The notes under the pieces: generated by a model | What the model was told of the DNA's origin: nothing | What the model saw: the letters and a program-made list of their open reading frames with translations, nothing else | The model's database searches: none | In this document: positions 53,378 through 62,100 of the stretch, in pieces | Layout of the letters: each line of letters opens with the position of its first letter | How positions within the stretch are numbered: the first letter of the stretch is position 1 | Assembly: GCF_009749465.1 (NCBI RefSeq) | Contig: NZ_WBIS01000001.1 | Span: 372,001-436,000, forward strand | DNA from: Agromyces terreus | GTDB taxonomy: Bacteria > Actinomycetota > Actinomycetes > Actinomycetales > Microbacteriaceae | Direction: 5' to 3' | DNA: 64,000 nucleotides | Translations under genes and position numbers: made by a program

Positions 53378-55054
53378 TCAGGCGCAGAGACCCGTCGGCG
53401 TCCACGATCCCCACGTCGCGGTGCCCGGGCGCTCGCCCTTCGTCCACCACTGCGCGGTGTAGTTGACCCCGGCGCGCGAGACGAGCTTGCCGCCCGTGTA
53501 GGCCGTGCCGGCGTCCCAAGCGGGCGCGCAGTCCTGCGTCGGCACGGCGGGCGCGGTGCCGCAGTCGCCGATCTGCTTCCAGGGGCCGTTCGCGCCGCCC
53601 GGCTGCTGGTTGCGGGTCCACCACTTCGCCTGGTATTCGGCACCGTTGTGCGAGACCACCGATCCCGCCTTGTACACGCCCGTGGCGTACCAGGGCGCCG
53701 CGCACGAGGCATCCGTTCCCGGACCGGGCGTCGCAGCCCGCAGGGTGCTGCCGAGGGCGCCGCCGAGCTCGTTGCGGTAGTCGCCGGTGACGTCCCACCA
53801 CATCGCGCCGCTGTAGCCTTCGGCGGCGAGCCACTCGGCCTTCGCGTTCACCGAGGTCGGGTCGTCCAGGCTCCACCAGTCGTTGCCGTCCCAGCGCCAC
53901 GAGGCGCCGACCTTCGGGTCGAAGTAGGCCTTGCCGACCGTGCGCAGGTTCGCGTAGGTCGCGGTGCCGATCGAGGAGGTGGCCGTGGTCCACGCCTTCG
54001 TGCCGTCGGTGACGCCGGTCCACCCCTGTCCGTAGGCGGCGAGGCCCGCGTTCAGCTGCGAGGGGTCGGCGCCGGCGTGGACGTACATGCCCATGGCGCC
54101 GTCGAGTCCGAGGCCCCAGTTCTGCGCGCCGTCGGGGTGCAGGTTGCCCTGGTGGCCGGTCTGGTTGGGCACCCAGCCGCCGTGGAAGTCGTAGCCCTGC
54201 ACGTTGAGGAAGTCGACGGCCGCGAACAGGCGCGGGTCGAGCCATCCGCCCTGCCCGGCGTTCCAGCCGCCGGCCGGTGCGAACGCCGTCAGCAGGTAGT
54301 CCTCGCCCGTCTCGGCGCCGTACACGTCGAGCTCGGCGCGGAACTCCTCCATCAGCAGGAGGAAGTTCTCGCGGTCCTCGGGGCGGGCGTTCGCCGTCTC
54401 GCCGCCGGTGACCGGCCACTCCCAGTCGATGTCGAGGCCGTCGAAGATGCCCGCAGCGGCACCGGGGCCGCCGACGCCGTCGATGAGGGGCAGGTCGCCG
54501 CGCAGGTAGAGGTCGATGCACGACTCGACGAGCGCGGTGCGTCCCTCGGCCGTGGACGCGGCCTCGGAGAAGTGATCGGACCAGGTCCAGCCGCCGAGCG
54601 ACACGAGGATCTTCGTGTCGGGGCTGACCTGCTTGAGCTTGCGCAGTTGGTTGAAGTTGCCCGCGAGCGGCTGGCCCGCGACATCCGCGACGCCGTCGAC
54701 CGAGTCGGCCGCGCCGACCTGCCGGAGGAAGTCGTTCTGCGCGTCGCCCTCGCCGGCCTGGTCGAGGATGTCGCAGCGCAGGTCGCTCGTCACGTTGCCG
54801 AACGCGTAGTTGAGGTGGGTGAGGTCGCCGATGGCGCCCGTGCTCACCAGATCGGCCACCTGGTAGTCGCGCGTCACGGGGGAGTCGGCCATGAAGTAGC
54901 CGACGCTGCGGTAGCCGTTGAGCTGCGCAGCGGGCGCGGGGTCGGCTGTCGCAGGTGCGGCGCTCGCCGGTGCCGCGGTCAGGACGGATGCCGCGAGCAC
55001 GGATGCTGCGGCGATCGCGATGGAGCCGCTGCGGAGCAGATGGCGTTGGGTCAT
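53378..55054 (-). CDS. Secreted chitinase, GH18 with two C-terminal chitin-binding modules
   Basis: 558 aa. Signal peptide (about 1-32, ending ASAAPA). GH18 TIM-barrel domain with KILVSLGGWTWS and the catalytic motif FDGLDIDWEWP, where D205, D208, D210 and E212 form DxxDxDxE; YDFHGGW and the late GAMWWDVTGD (SxGG and Y/W-D elements) complete the active site. Two CBM5/12-type modules at the C-terminus (about 445-490 and 508-556), each with AxWWT (AKWWTRNQQPG, AQWWTKGERPG). It would cleave chitin outside the cell. ATG with GAGGAT 5-6 nt upstream. No regulator adjacent. It lies at the edge of a polysaccharide-degradation region. Confidence 0.95.
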   Translation of the reverse strand: MTQRHLLRSGSIAIAAASVLAASVLTAAPASAAPATADPAPAAQLNGYRSVGYFMADSPVTRDYQVADLVSTGAIGDLTHLNYAFGNVTSDLRCDILDQAGEGDAQNDFLRQVGAADSVDGVADVAGQPLAGNFNQLRKLKQVSPDTKILVSLGGWTWSDHFSEAASTAEGRTALVESCIDLYLRGDLPLIDGVGGPGAAAGIFDGLDIDWEWPVTGGETANARPEDRENFLLLMEEFRAELDVYGAETGEDYLLTAFAPAGGWNAGQGGWLDPRLFAAVDFLNVQGYDFHGGWVPNQTGHQGNLHPDGAQNWGLGLDGAMGMYVHAGADPSQLNAGLAAYGQGWTGVTDGTKAWTTATSSIGTATYANLRTVGKAYFDPKVGASWRWDGNDWWSLDDPTSVNAKAEWLAAEGYSGAMWWDVTGDYRNELGGALGSTLRAATPGPGTDASCAAPWYATGVYKAGSVVSHNGAEYQAKWWTRNQQPGGANGPWKQIGDCGTAPAVPTQDCAPAWDAGTAYTGGKLVSRAGVNYTAQWWTKGERPGTATWGSWTPTGLCA

Positions 55055-55305
55055 GGGGATCCTCTTCGATCATGCCGGGCGGTTCGGCCCGGGCGGGCTG
55101 ACGGTCTCCCGGACAGTACCAACGCCACCGAGGGTTTCGAAAGGAGTCCTTACTTAAACTGCGGGAACCCCAACGGAACGCCGCCGAGGGTGGTGGGCAT
55201 CCATAGCGAATGCAACCAGGTGTGCGCATGCTGCAACGCGATCGGATGCCTCGGCCCGAGCCGCTGGCTCGCGGTGCATCCAGACGCCGGCGATCCGCCC
55301 TCGAT

Positions 55306-55334
55306 TTGATGGCGCCCGATTCCCGTGCTAGATT
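55306..55334 (+). promoter_or_regulatory. Promoter of the first initiator tRNA (TTGATG - 17 - TAGATT)
   Basis: -35 TTGATG (55306-55311), 17-bp spacer, -10 TAGATT (55329-55334). Start point expected near 55341, just before the tRNA 5' end at 55347. The most canonical promoter in the window. The preceding DNA (55055-55305) is the chitinase upstream region, with no gene I can support. Confidence 0.75.
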
Positions 55335-55346
55335 CATCTCTTGTGC

Positions 55347-55420
55347 CGCGGGGTGGAGCAGTTCGGTAGCTCGCTGGGCTCATAACCCAGAGGTCGTAGG
55401 TTCAAATCCTGCCCCCGCAA
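55347..55420 (+). tRNA. tRNA-fMet (initiator), anticodon CAT, copy 1
   Basis: 74 nt cloverleaf. Anticodon CAT at 55381-55383 in the loop CTCATAA. Initiator hallmarks: unpaired C1-A72 (first base C, acceptor 3' strand ending GCA then A73) and three G-C pairs (GGG/CCC) in the anticodon stem. The T loop reads TTCAAAT. CCA is not encoded (CCG follows). Identical over its full length to the copy at 55656. Confidence 0.97.
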
Positions 55421-55442
55421 CCGAGGCGGTAGAAATATCGCA

Positions 55443-55484
55443 CGAAGAAGCCGGAATCGAAGTCATTCGATTCCGGCTTCTTCG
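55443..55484 (+). terminator. Terminator after first initiator tRNA
   Basis: 18-bp perfect stem CGAAGAAGCCGGAATCGA (55443-55460) with complement (55467-55484), 6-nt loop, then CGTTTT. A T-tract is present, so this is the most classical intrinsic terminator here. Confidence 0.88.
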
Positions 55485-55494
55485 CGTTTTCAGA

Positions 55495-55548
55495 GGCTGT
55501 GCTGCATGTCGAGGTTGTGCTGCATCTCGAGGTTGTGCTGCATTTCGA
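55495..55548 (+). repeat. Three 18-bp direct repeats between the tRNA genes
   Basis: Three adjacent units at 55495-55512, 55513-55530 and 55531-55548: GGCTGTGCTGCATGTCGA, GGTTGTGCTGCATCTCGA, GGTTGTGCTGCATTTCGA. They differ at the third base and at the base after GCAT, which is G, C, T in turn. A fragment (GCTGTGCTTC) follows. Confidence 0.85.
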
Positions 55549-55608
55549 GAGCTGTGCTTCAGGTGGCTCGGTCGATCGCCGATGGTCCGAGCGGGGTCAC
55601 CGCACCCG

Positions 55609-55614
55609 TATACT
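55609..55614 (+). promoter_or_regulatory. -10 box of the second initiator tRNA (TATACT)
   Basis: TATACT at 55609-55614, close to the TATAAT consensus. No clear -35 (GTCCGA at 55585-55590 with an 18-bp spacer is the best). The start point near 55621 leaves about 35 nt of leader to be processed before the tRNA at 55656. Confidence 0.55.
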
Positions 55615-55655
55615 GGACGAAGCGCAACAGCGTGCGGCCCTGATCGAGGGCCTGG

Positions 55656-55729
55656 CGCGGGGTGGAGCAGTTCGGTAGCTCGCTGGGCTCATAACCCAGA
55701 GGTCGTAGGTTCAAATCCTGCCCCCGCAA
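55656..55729 (+). tRNA. tRNA-fMet (initiator), anticodon CAT, copy 2
   Basis: 74 nt, identical to the first copy, anticodon CAT at 55690-55692, C1-A72 mismatch and GGG/CCC anticodon stem. CCA not encoded (CCG follows). The identity extends a few bases on each side only, so promoters and terminators of the two copies differ. Confidence 0.97.
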
Positions 55730-55750
55730 CCGATCCGCCGAAGGCGGTGC

Positions 55751-55790
55751 AGCAGAGGCCGTGACCTGAGATCAGGTCACGGCCTCTGCT
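55751..55790 (+). terminator. Terminator after second initiator tRNA
   Basis: 17-bp stem AGCAGAGGCCGTGACCT (55751-55767) with complement (55774-55790), 6-nt loop GAGATC whose ends can add two more pairs. It follows the tRNA by 21 nt. The remaining gap to 55977 contains no supported gene. Confidence 0.85.
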
Positions 55791-55977
55791 GTGTTGCGGG
55801 TCGGAGGCGCCGAGTGTCGTGCGCCGTGTACCGTGCGTTTCGCGGGGCTGCAGGCTGTCCGCGGCCCCGGCGAGCCGGTAGTCTCTTCGGAGAGTGTCAT
55901 CATGCGTACCCGTCGCACCGGCACAGCGAGCGGCGGTGCGCCGTCCGTGCGGGCGATCACAGCGTGAGGGGGCCCGT

Positions 55978-58971
55978 GTGGGCAGCAGCAGACGGTGGAA
56001 CGGCTTCGTCGCCGCGATGGGCATGCTCGTGCTCGCGGCAGGCGCGTCGGCGGTGGCGCCCGCCTCGTCGGCGCCCGCAGAGGCCGCGCCCGCGGCATCC
56101 GTCGTCCGTGCTGCGCCGGCCGCGCTCGCCGGCAAGTCCTCGGTCAACCCGTTGAGCCTCGCGGGCGGTTTCACCGTGTACGCGAAAGAGGACGCCACCC
56201 TCGCCAACACCGAGTTCGAGGGCAGCATCGCCGTCGGCGACCGCCTCCGCGTCACCCAGACCGCGCAGTACCAGTTCGCGCACGTCATCGCGGGCACCGG
56301 TGCGTACACGTTGCCGACGGTCGACGGTGACCCGACGCGCGTGCTCATCGGGGCGTACGCCTCGAACCCGACCAACAACTTCGGGCGCGTGCAGATCACG
56401 AACACGGGCGCGACCGAGCCGTCGCAGTTCGGCGACCTGAAGATCGTCGACCGCGACGAGCCGTTCGTCAGCTTCACCCGGGGCGACTGGCTGCGGTACG
56501 CGCTGAGCACAGGCAGCGACGACCCGCCGCTCATCGACGCCGAGAACCAGACGTATCCCGACGACGCGGCACCGCCCGCGACGTCGGCCGGCAACGGCAG
56601 CATCTACACCTACGACAACACCGGGTCCAGCACGCAGGAGATCGTCGCGCGCTACGTGCAGGCCGATGCCGACGCCAACGAGGCCGAGATCACGCAGTGC
56701 CTCGCCGACATCGCCGACCCGTCGACCGGCATCGGGTACCCCGTGTCGGTCATCGAGGACGCGGGCGACCGCGTCGTGCTCGGGCCGCTCGCTCCCGATC
56801 AGCCCAACATCGTCGAATACGACGACATCGCCGGCGCGGGTCAGCTGCAGTTCTCCGACGGCGCGCCCGGGCCGTCGAACCCGCTCATCATCCACGTCTC
56901 GCCCGGCACGACGAGCATCATGCCTCCCGGCATCGACCCGCAGGGCACCTACTCGCCGTACGTGCTGTGGGATCTGTCGCAGGTCACCGGCACGGTCGAC
57001 ATCGAGACCGGCGGCCGCGGCGACGGGTCGATCTACGCTCCCGACGCGCGTCTCGACGTGGTCGCCGAGCCGTGGGACGGCCAGATCCTCGCGGACGCAC
57101 TCACATTCGAGGGCGGTGAGGTGCACTCGTACCTGTTCGCCGGGTCGCTGCCCTGCGACGCACCGCTCGACGCCGGCACGTTCTCGGTGGCCAAGGAGCT
57201 CTCGGGCGTCGACGCCGCAGACCTCGCCGACGGCACCGCGTTCCAGGTGCGCTACGTCGCCCTCGAACCCGGAGGCACCGTGGCGACCGGGGTACTCGCA
57301 CTGAACCCCGACGGCACGCCCGCGTCGCCCGCCGACGACTTCCCGTTCGGCACCCGGGTGACGCTCGTCGAGATCGCGCCGAGCGACGACGTGCTCCCGC
57401 CCGAGCTCGCGTGGACCGACGTCACCTGGAGCGGCGACACGACGTTCGTGATCGACGCGACCCATCCGTCGTTCAGCCTGACCGTGACCGACACCGCCGA
57501 GACCATGCCCGCCGGATTCAACGTCACCAAGGCCGTGACCGGTTCCGGCGCGACGATCGTGCCGTCCGACGCGGAGTTCACGCTCGAGTACACGGTGAAC
57601 GGCGGCGACCCGATCGACCTGACCGTCCTGCCCGAGGAACCCGCCATGGTCGACGGGCTCGCGGCGGGCGACGTCATCACGATCGACGAGTCCGGACTGC
57701 CAGACGTCGAAGGGGTGAGCTGGGGCGAGCCCGCCTGGACGGTCGGCGGAGAACCCGTGGCCCCCGACGAGAGCGGCGCGGTCTCCTTCACCCTGATCGG
57801 CGACGAGTCGATCTCGCTCGAACTCGCGAACACGGCGCAGGCCGTCGGCTGGGCGGCGATCTCGAAGAGCGTGGTCGGCAATGCGAGTTCGCTCGTCCCC
57901 GACGACACGACGTTCCCGATCGTCTACACCCTCGACGGCGGGGCCGAGCAGACGCTCGAGATCCCGATCGATCAGACCGTGACGTTCGACGCATTGCCCG
58001 CGGGCACGGTCGTGACCGTGCGCGAGGACGACCTGCCGGTGCTCCCCGGCATCGAATGGGGCACGCCGGGTTGGACCGTCGACGGCACCCCGCAGACCCC
58101 GGATGCCTCGGGCGCGATCACATTCGTCGTGCAGCCGGGCGCCACCGTGGCGTTGTCGCTCACGAACACCGCCAATGGCTTCGGTTCGCTGACCGCGCTG
58201 AAGACAGTGTCGGGCGACGGTTCCGACCTCGTGCCGGCGGACACCTCGTTCCCGATCGAGTACCGCGTGTCGAACGGTCCGGTGCAGACCGCCGAACTCG
58301 TCGCGGGCACCCTGGTCACCGCCGAGGGGCTGCCGACCGGCATCCCGGTGTCCGTGCGGGAGACCGCCCCGCCGGCGATCCCGGGGGTGGCCTGGGGCGA
58401 GCCGACGTGGACGATCGACGGTGTCGTGCAGACCCCTGACGACGACGGCTGGGTGTCATTCGTGCCCGCGACCGGAACGACGGTCGCGCTGGAACTCGAC
58501 AACACCGCCGACCTCGCTCCCGGCGGGTTCACGATCACCAAGACCGTGACCGGTGAGACTGCAGACCTCGTGCCCGACGGCACCGAGTTCACGGTGACCT
58601 ACCGCGTCAACGGCGGCGCCGAGCAGACGCTGGTGCTCGCCCTCGGCGAGGCGACCGCGGTGGCCGACGTCCCGGTCGGCGCGACGGTCGAGTTCAGCGA
58701 GGCGACTCCTCCCGCGATCGACGGTGTCGAGTGGGGCTCGCCCGTGTGGCAGATCGACGGCGTGACGACCGACGACCCGACCATCACGGTCGGCGCCGGG
58801 GCGAGTGTCGCGGTCGGCCTGCAGAACACGGCGACGACGACGCATCCGCATCTGCCGTCGACCGGCTTCGACGCGGGCGCCGCGCCGTTGGCGGCGATCC
58901 TCGCCGTGCTCGTCGGCGGTGCCGCGATCGTGCTGAGCCGTCTGCGCCGCCGAACGGCTCGACGCGACTGA
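55978..58971 (+). CDS. LPXTG-anchored surface protein: choice-of-anchor A domain and DUF5979-type repeats
   Basis: 997 aa. Basic N-terminus and signal peptide (WNGFVAAMGMLVLAAGASAV...ASSAPAEAAPA, about 8-45). Residues about 60-395 form a choice-of-anchor A domain (LAGGFTVYAKEDATLANTEF, GSIAVGDRLRV). Then five tandem beta-sandwich repeats of DUF5979/SpaA-like type start near residues 398, 510, 623, 732 and 847, each opening with F/I-x-V/I-x-K and containing WGxPxWxxDG. C-terminal sorting signal: LPSTG at 959-963, hydrophobic helix, RRRTARRD. A sortase would link it to peptidoglycan. GTG at 55978 chosen for the GAGGGGG site 7 nt upstream. Role probably adhesion or spacer; no ligand can be inferred. 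Confidence 0.85.
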   Translation: MGSSRRWNGFVAAMGMLVLAAGASAVAPASSAPAEAAPAASVVRAAPAALAGKSSVNPLSLAGGFTVYAKEDATLANTEFEGSIAVGDRLRVTQTAQYQFAHVIAGTGAYTLPTVDGDPTRVLIGAYASNPTNNFGRVQITNTGATEPSQFGDLKIVDRDEPFVSFTRGDWLRYALSTGSDDPPLIDAENQTYPDDAAPPATSAGNGSIYTYDNTGSSTQEIVARYVQADADANEAEITQCLADIADPSTGIGYPVSVIEDAGDRVVLGPLAPDQPNIVEYDDIAGAGQLQFSDGAPGPSNPLIIHVSPGTTSIMPPGIDPQGTYSPYVLWDLSQVTGTVDIETGGRGDGSIYAPDARLDVVAEPWDGQILADALTFEGGEVHSYLFAGSLPCDAPLDAGTFSVAKELSGVDAADLADGTAFQVRYVALEPGGTVATGVLALNPDGTPASPADDFPFGTRVTLVEIAPSDDVLPPELAWTDVTWSGDTTFVIDATHPSFSLTVTDTAETMPAGFNVTKAVTGSGATIVPSDAEFTLEYTVNGGDPIDLTVLPEEPAMVDGLAAGDVITIDESGLPDVEGVSWGEPAWTVGGEPVAPDESGAVSFTLIGDESISLELANTAQAVGWAAISKSVVGNASSLVPDDTTFPIVYTLDGGAEQTLEIPIDQTVTFDALPAGTVVTVREDDLPVLPGIEWGTPGWTVDGTPQTPDASGAITFVVQPGATVALSLTNTANGFGSLTALKTVSGDGSDLVPADTSFPIEYRVSNGPVQTAELVAGTLVTAEGLPTGIPVSVRETAPPAIPGVAWGEPTWTIDGVVQTPDDDGWVSFVPATGTTVALELDNTADLAPGGFTITKTVTGETADLVPDGTEFTVTYRVNGGAEQTLVLALGEATAVADVPVGATVEFSEATPPAIDGVEWGSPVWQIDGVTTDDPTITVGAGASVAVGLQNTATTTHPHLPSTGFDAGAAPLAAILAVLVGGAAIVLSRLRRRTARRD

Positions 58972-58994
58972 GGTCGGTCGCGAACGATGTGCGA

Positions 58995-59024
58995 CGCCCC
59001 GTGCCGGTCGACCGGCACGGGGCG
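58995..59024 (+). terminator. Hairpin terminator after the surface protein gene
   Basis: 13-bp stem CGCCCCGTGCCGG (58995-59007) with complement (59012-59024), loop TCGA, followed by TTTCG. It starts 24 nt after the stop. Confidence 0.85.
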
Positions 59025-59064
59025 TTTCGCCGTGCGATGAGCAGCGCTCAGGGGCGTCCGACTC

Positions 59065-59093
59065 TTGCCTCGCAATCGGAAAGCGATTACCGT
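59065..59093 (+). promoter_or_regulatory. Candidate pectate lyase promoter (TTGCCT - 17 - TACCGT)
   Basis: -35 TTGCCT (59065-59070), 17-bp spacer, -10 TACCGT (59088-59093). The spacer holds the upstream operator-like site, and the second operator lies 18 nt downstream of the -10. Predicted from spacing only. Confidence 0.45.
59074..59091 (+). promoter_or_regulatory. LacI-family operator-like site 1
   Basis: AATCG...CGATT inverted half-sites (59074-59078, 59084-59088) around GGAAAGCGATTACC, related to the GGAAAGCG core of LacI-type operators. It lies between the candidate -35 and -10 elements. Confidence 0.4.
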
Positions 59094-59110
59094 CGGAGCT
59101 GACGGGCTTC

Positions 59111-59124
59111 AGAAACCGCTTTCT
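59111..59124 (+). promoter_or_regulatory. LacI-family operator-like site 2 (AGAAACCGCTTTCT)
   Basis: AGAAA-CCGC-TTTCT is a 14-bp palindrome around a central CpG, the form of LacI/GalR-family operators (GAAANCGNTTTC). It sits 45 nt before the pectate lyase ATG, downstream of the candidate -10, where a repressor would block transcription. Confidence 0.6.
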
Positions 59125-59169
59125 CGCACCGTTCGACGTCGCGCGGTGCGCATCTCGACGAGGAGATCC

Positions 59170-62100
59170 ATGTCCCTGCTCAGACCATCCATCCGCGTGT
59201 CGCTGGCGGTCGTGACCGCCGCGGCCCTCACCATGACCGGGGCGGTGGCGGCCGTCGCGATCGGCCCCGACACGGCCCTGAACGCGAACAGCCTGGAAGC
59301 CCGCGACTACGTCGCCGTGACCGAAACCGGCACCGACTTCAGCATCTGGGCCGCACCGGGCAAGAACGTCACGGTCGACGCCCACGCGCGCATCTCCGAC
59401 CGCGGCGAGGAGTTCACCCAGCGCATCAAGCTCAACGGATCGGGCACGGGCCCATCCCGCTCGCTGCACTTCACCGTCTCCGATGCCGACGTGCCCACCG
59501 AACTGCACGTCAACACCCGCAGCGGCAGCGCCACGGCGGACCGTGCGCTCGCGCTGTACAACGCGGGCGGCGAGGTCGGGCGCATCCCGTCGCTCGCCGA
59601 TGACGGCACAGAGGCCGTCGAGACCGCGACCCTGGACGTCCTCGCCGCGGGCGAGTACTGGCTCGCCTCGCCGAGCTCGGGCGTGAACGTCTACGCCGCC
59701 CAGCTCGGCGACTTCGCGCCCGAGACCCGCGGCGACTGGACCGACGTCGCCGCTCCGACCATCGACGCGGTCGCGACCGACCCGATCGATCCGAGCCGGC
59801 TCCAGGTCTCGTATACGGGAGTGCTCGGCGCCGACGGCGGCGACGTCGTCTACGCCACGCTCTTCGACAGCACGGGGGCGGTCGCAGACCAGACCCTCGC
59901 CGCGACCGACGGCGTCGGCGGCACGCTGGAGCTCACGCCGCCGGCATCCGGCGACTACGAGGTCGAGGTGCGGCTGACCCGCGCCGGCGAGGCTTCGCCG
60001 ATCGCCTCGGCGCGCGCCGCCGTCGCAGGGTTCTCCCTGCCGCTCGCGCCCGCCGAGATCACGGGGGCGCTCACGACCGCGGTCGCCGGCGGCGCCGCGA
60101 CCGTGAGCCTCACGTGGTCCGAGGTCGCCGAGGCCGAGACGTACTCGATCGAGACGAGCGTGGCGGGCTCCCCGTTCACGACGGCGCTCGACGGGCTCAC
60201 CGGCGCGACGGCCGATGTCACCGGCCTCACGCCCGGCGCGACCTACCAGATGCGCGTGCTCGCACATCGGGGCGACGACACATCCACGGGCGCGCCGTTC
60301 ACCGTCGAGGTGGCGGGCGAGGTCGAGCGCTGGCAGATCGCCGAGATCGGCTCGAACGCGAACTCCGGGGGGCAGGTCACCGAGAACGCCGACGGGTCGA
60401 TCACGTTCGACGCCCGCGCGAGCTCCACGAAGATCGCGACCTCCGAAGACGGGTTCCAGTACTACTACACGGCCGTCGATCCGGCGACCGAGAACTTCAC
60501 CCTCACGGCGACCTTCCACGTCGACGACGCGGCGCTCAAGGACGCGCAGTCGGGCTTCGGCGTGATCGCCGTCGACGATCTCGTGCCCGGCGTCTCGGCC
60601 GCACGCTACTTCAACTCGGCGGGGGCGCTCCTCACCCGGTACAACTACGGCACCGAGGCGGGGCAGTGGCACGACGGCACGCCCGGCGGCCGCCTCGTCA
60701 CCGGCTACACGGGCGCCACGACCGACAACACCGCCGGTACGCGCGACGCGAGCGACTCCGCCGAGTTCGACCCGAACTGGCGGCCGGATGTCTCGGCGCC
60801 GAAATTCGCGAACGGCGACGAGTACGAGCTCAGCCTGCGCAGGTCGAACACCGGATACCACGCGGTCTGGCACCGCGGCGACGAGGTGCTCGAGGTCATC
60901 GACTACGACCCCGACCTGCTCGAGCAGCAGAACCCCGACGTGCTGTACGTGGGCATGGCGGTCGCGCGCAAGATCCAGGTGACGGTCACCGACTGGGAGT
61001 TCACCACGATCCGGCCCGAAGACGACGACGCCGCGGTGCCGCCGCCCACGAAGCTCATCGACCCGACCCTGTCGGTCGATGTGACGTCGACGACGCCGGC
61101 GTCGAGCCTCGACGTGCCGCTGGTGTCGAACATGCACGGCACCGGTCAGATCCTGGGTGCCGCGGGCGATGTGCTCGTCGACGGCATCGCCCTCGCCCCG
61201 GGCGAGCGGACGCTCGTTCCCGTCGCCCTGCAGCCCGGCGCGAACGAGCTCACCGCACGGCTGCTGCCGTCGGCCGAGCAGCCGCAGCTCGGCGAGTACG
61301 AGGCGATCTCGTCGACCGAGCCGGTCGACGAGCCGTTCACGGTCACGGTCGCCTCGTTCGGCGAGCCGGGGCAGTCGATCAGGGTCGCCCCCGACGGCAC
61401 GCCCGACGGCGACGGCACGACCGCGTCGCCGCTCGACCTGCGTACCGCGGTCGGATTCGCCCAGCCCGGCCAGCAGGTCGTGCTGGCGGGTGGCGTGTAC
61501 GCGCTCGACCGCAAGATCGTCGCCGATCGCGGCCACAACGGCACCGAGGATGCGCCGATCACGATCATGAGCGAACCGCGCACGCGGGCCGTGCTCGACC
61601 TGACCGGCTCGCCCGACGGCGGGCTGGTGCTGCGCGGTGACTGGTGGCACGTGTACAACCTGGAGATCACCGGCTCGGCGAACAAGCAGAAGCCGATGCT
61701 CGTCTCGGGCAACCACAACATCGTCGAGCGCGTCGAGTCGCACCACAACCAGGACACGGGCATCCAGATCTCGGGCTCCGAGAGCGAGCCGCCCGCGCTC
61801 TGGCCGACGAACAACCTCGTCGTCTCGTCGGTGTCGCACGACAACATGGACGTCGGCGGCAACGACGCCGACGGCTTCGCCGCGAAGCTCACGGTGGGCG
61901 AGGGCAACGTGTTCCGCTCGAACATCGCCTACAACAACATCGACGACGGATGGGACCTCTACGCGAAGTCGACGACCGGCCCCATCGGCACGGTCGTGAT
62001 CGAGGACTCGGTCGCCTATGACAACGGCTGGGTCTCGGGCGACACGTCGTTCACCGGCGAGGGCAACGGGTTCAAGCTGGGCGGCGAGTCGATGCCCGGC

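Noticed and set aside
49806..55337. 1843-codon minus-strand open frame
   Set aside because: Antisense shadow of the UPF0182 gene and frame-shifted shadow of the chitinase; composition dominated by Arg, Gly, Asp.
55495..55548. CRISPR-like array (three 18-bp units)
   Set aside because: Units are directly adjacent with no spacers and differ from each other; only a short tandem repeat.
55055..55977. tRNA-associated integrated element
   Set aside because: No integrase, direct repeat of the tRNA 3' end other than the duplicated gene itself, or atypical composition is seen.
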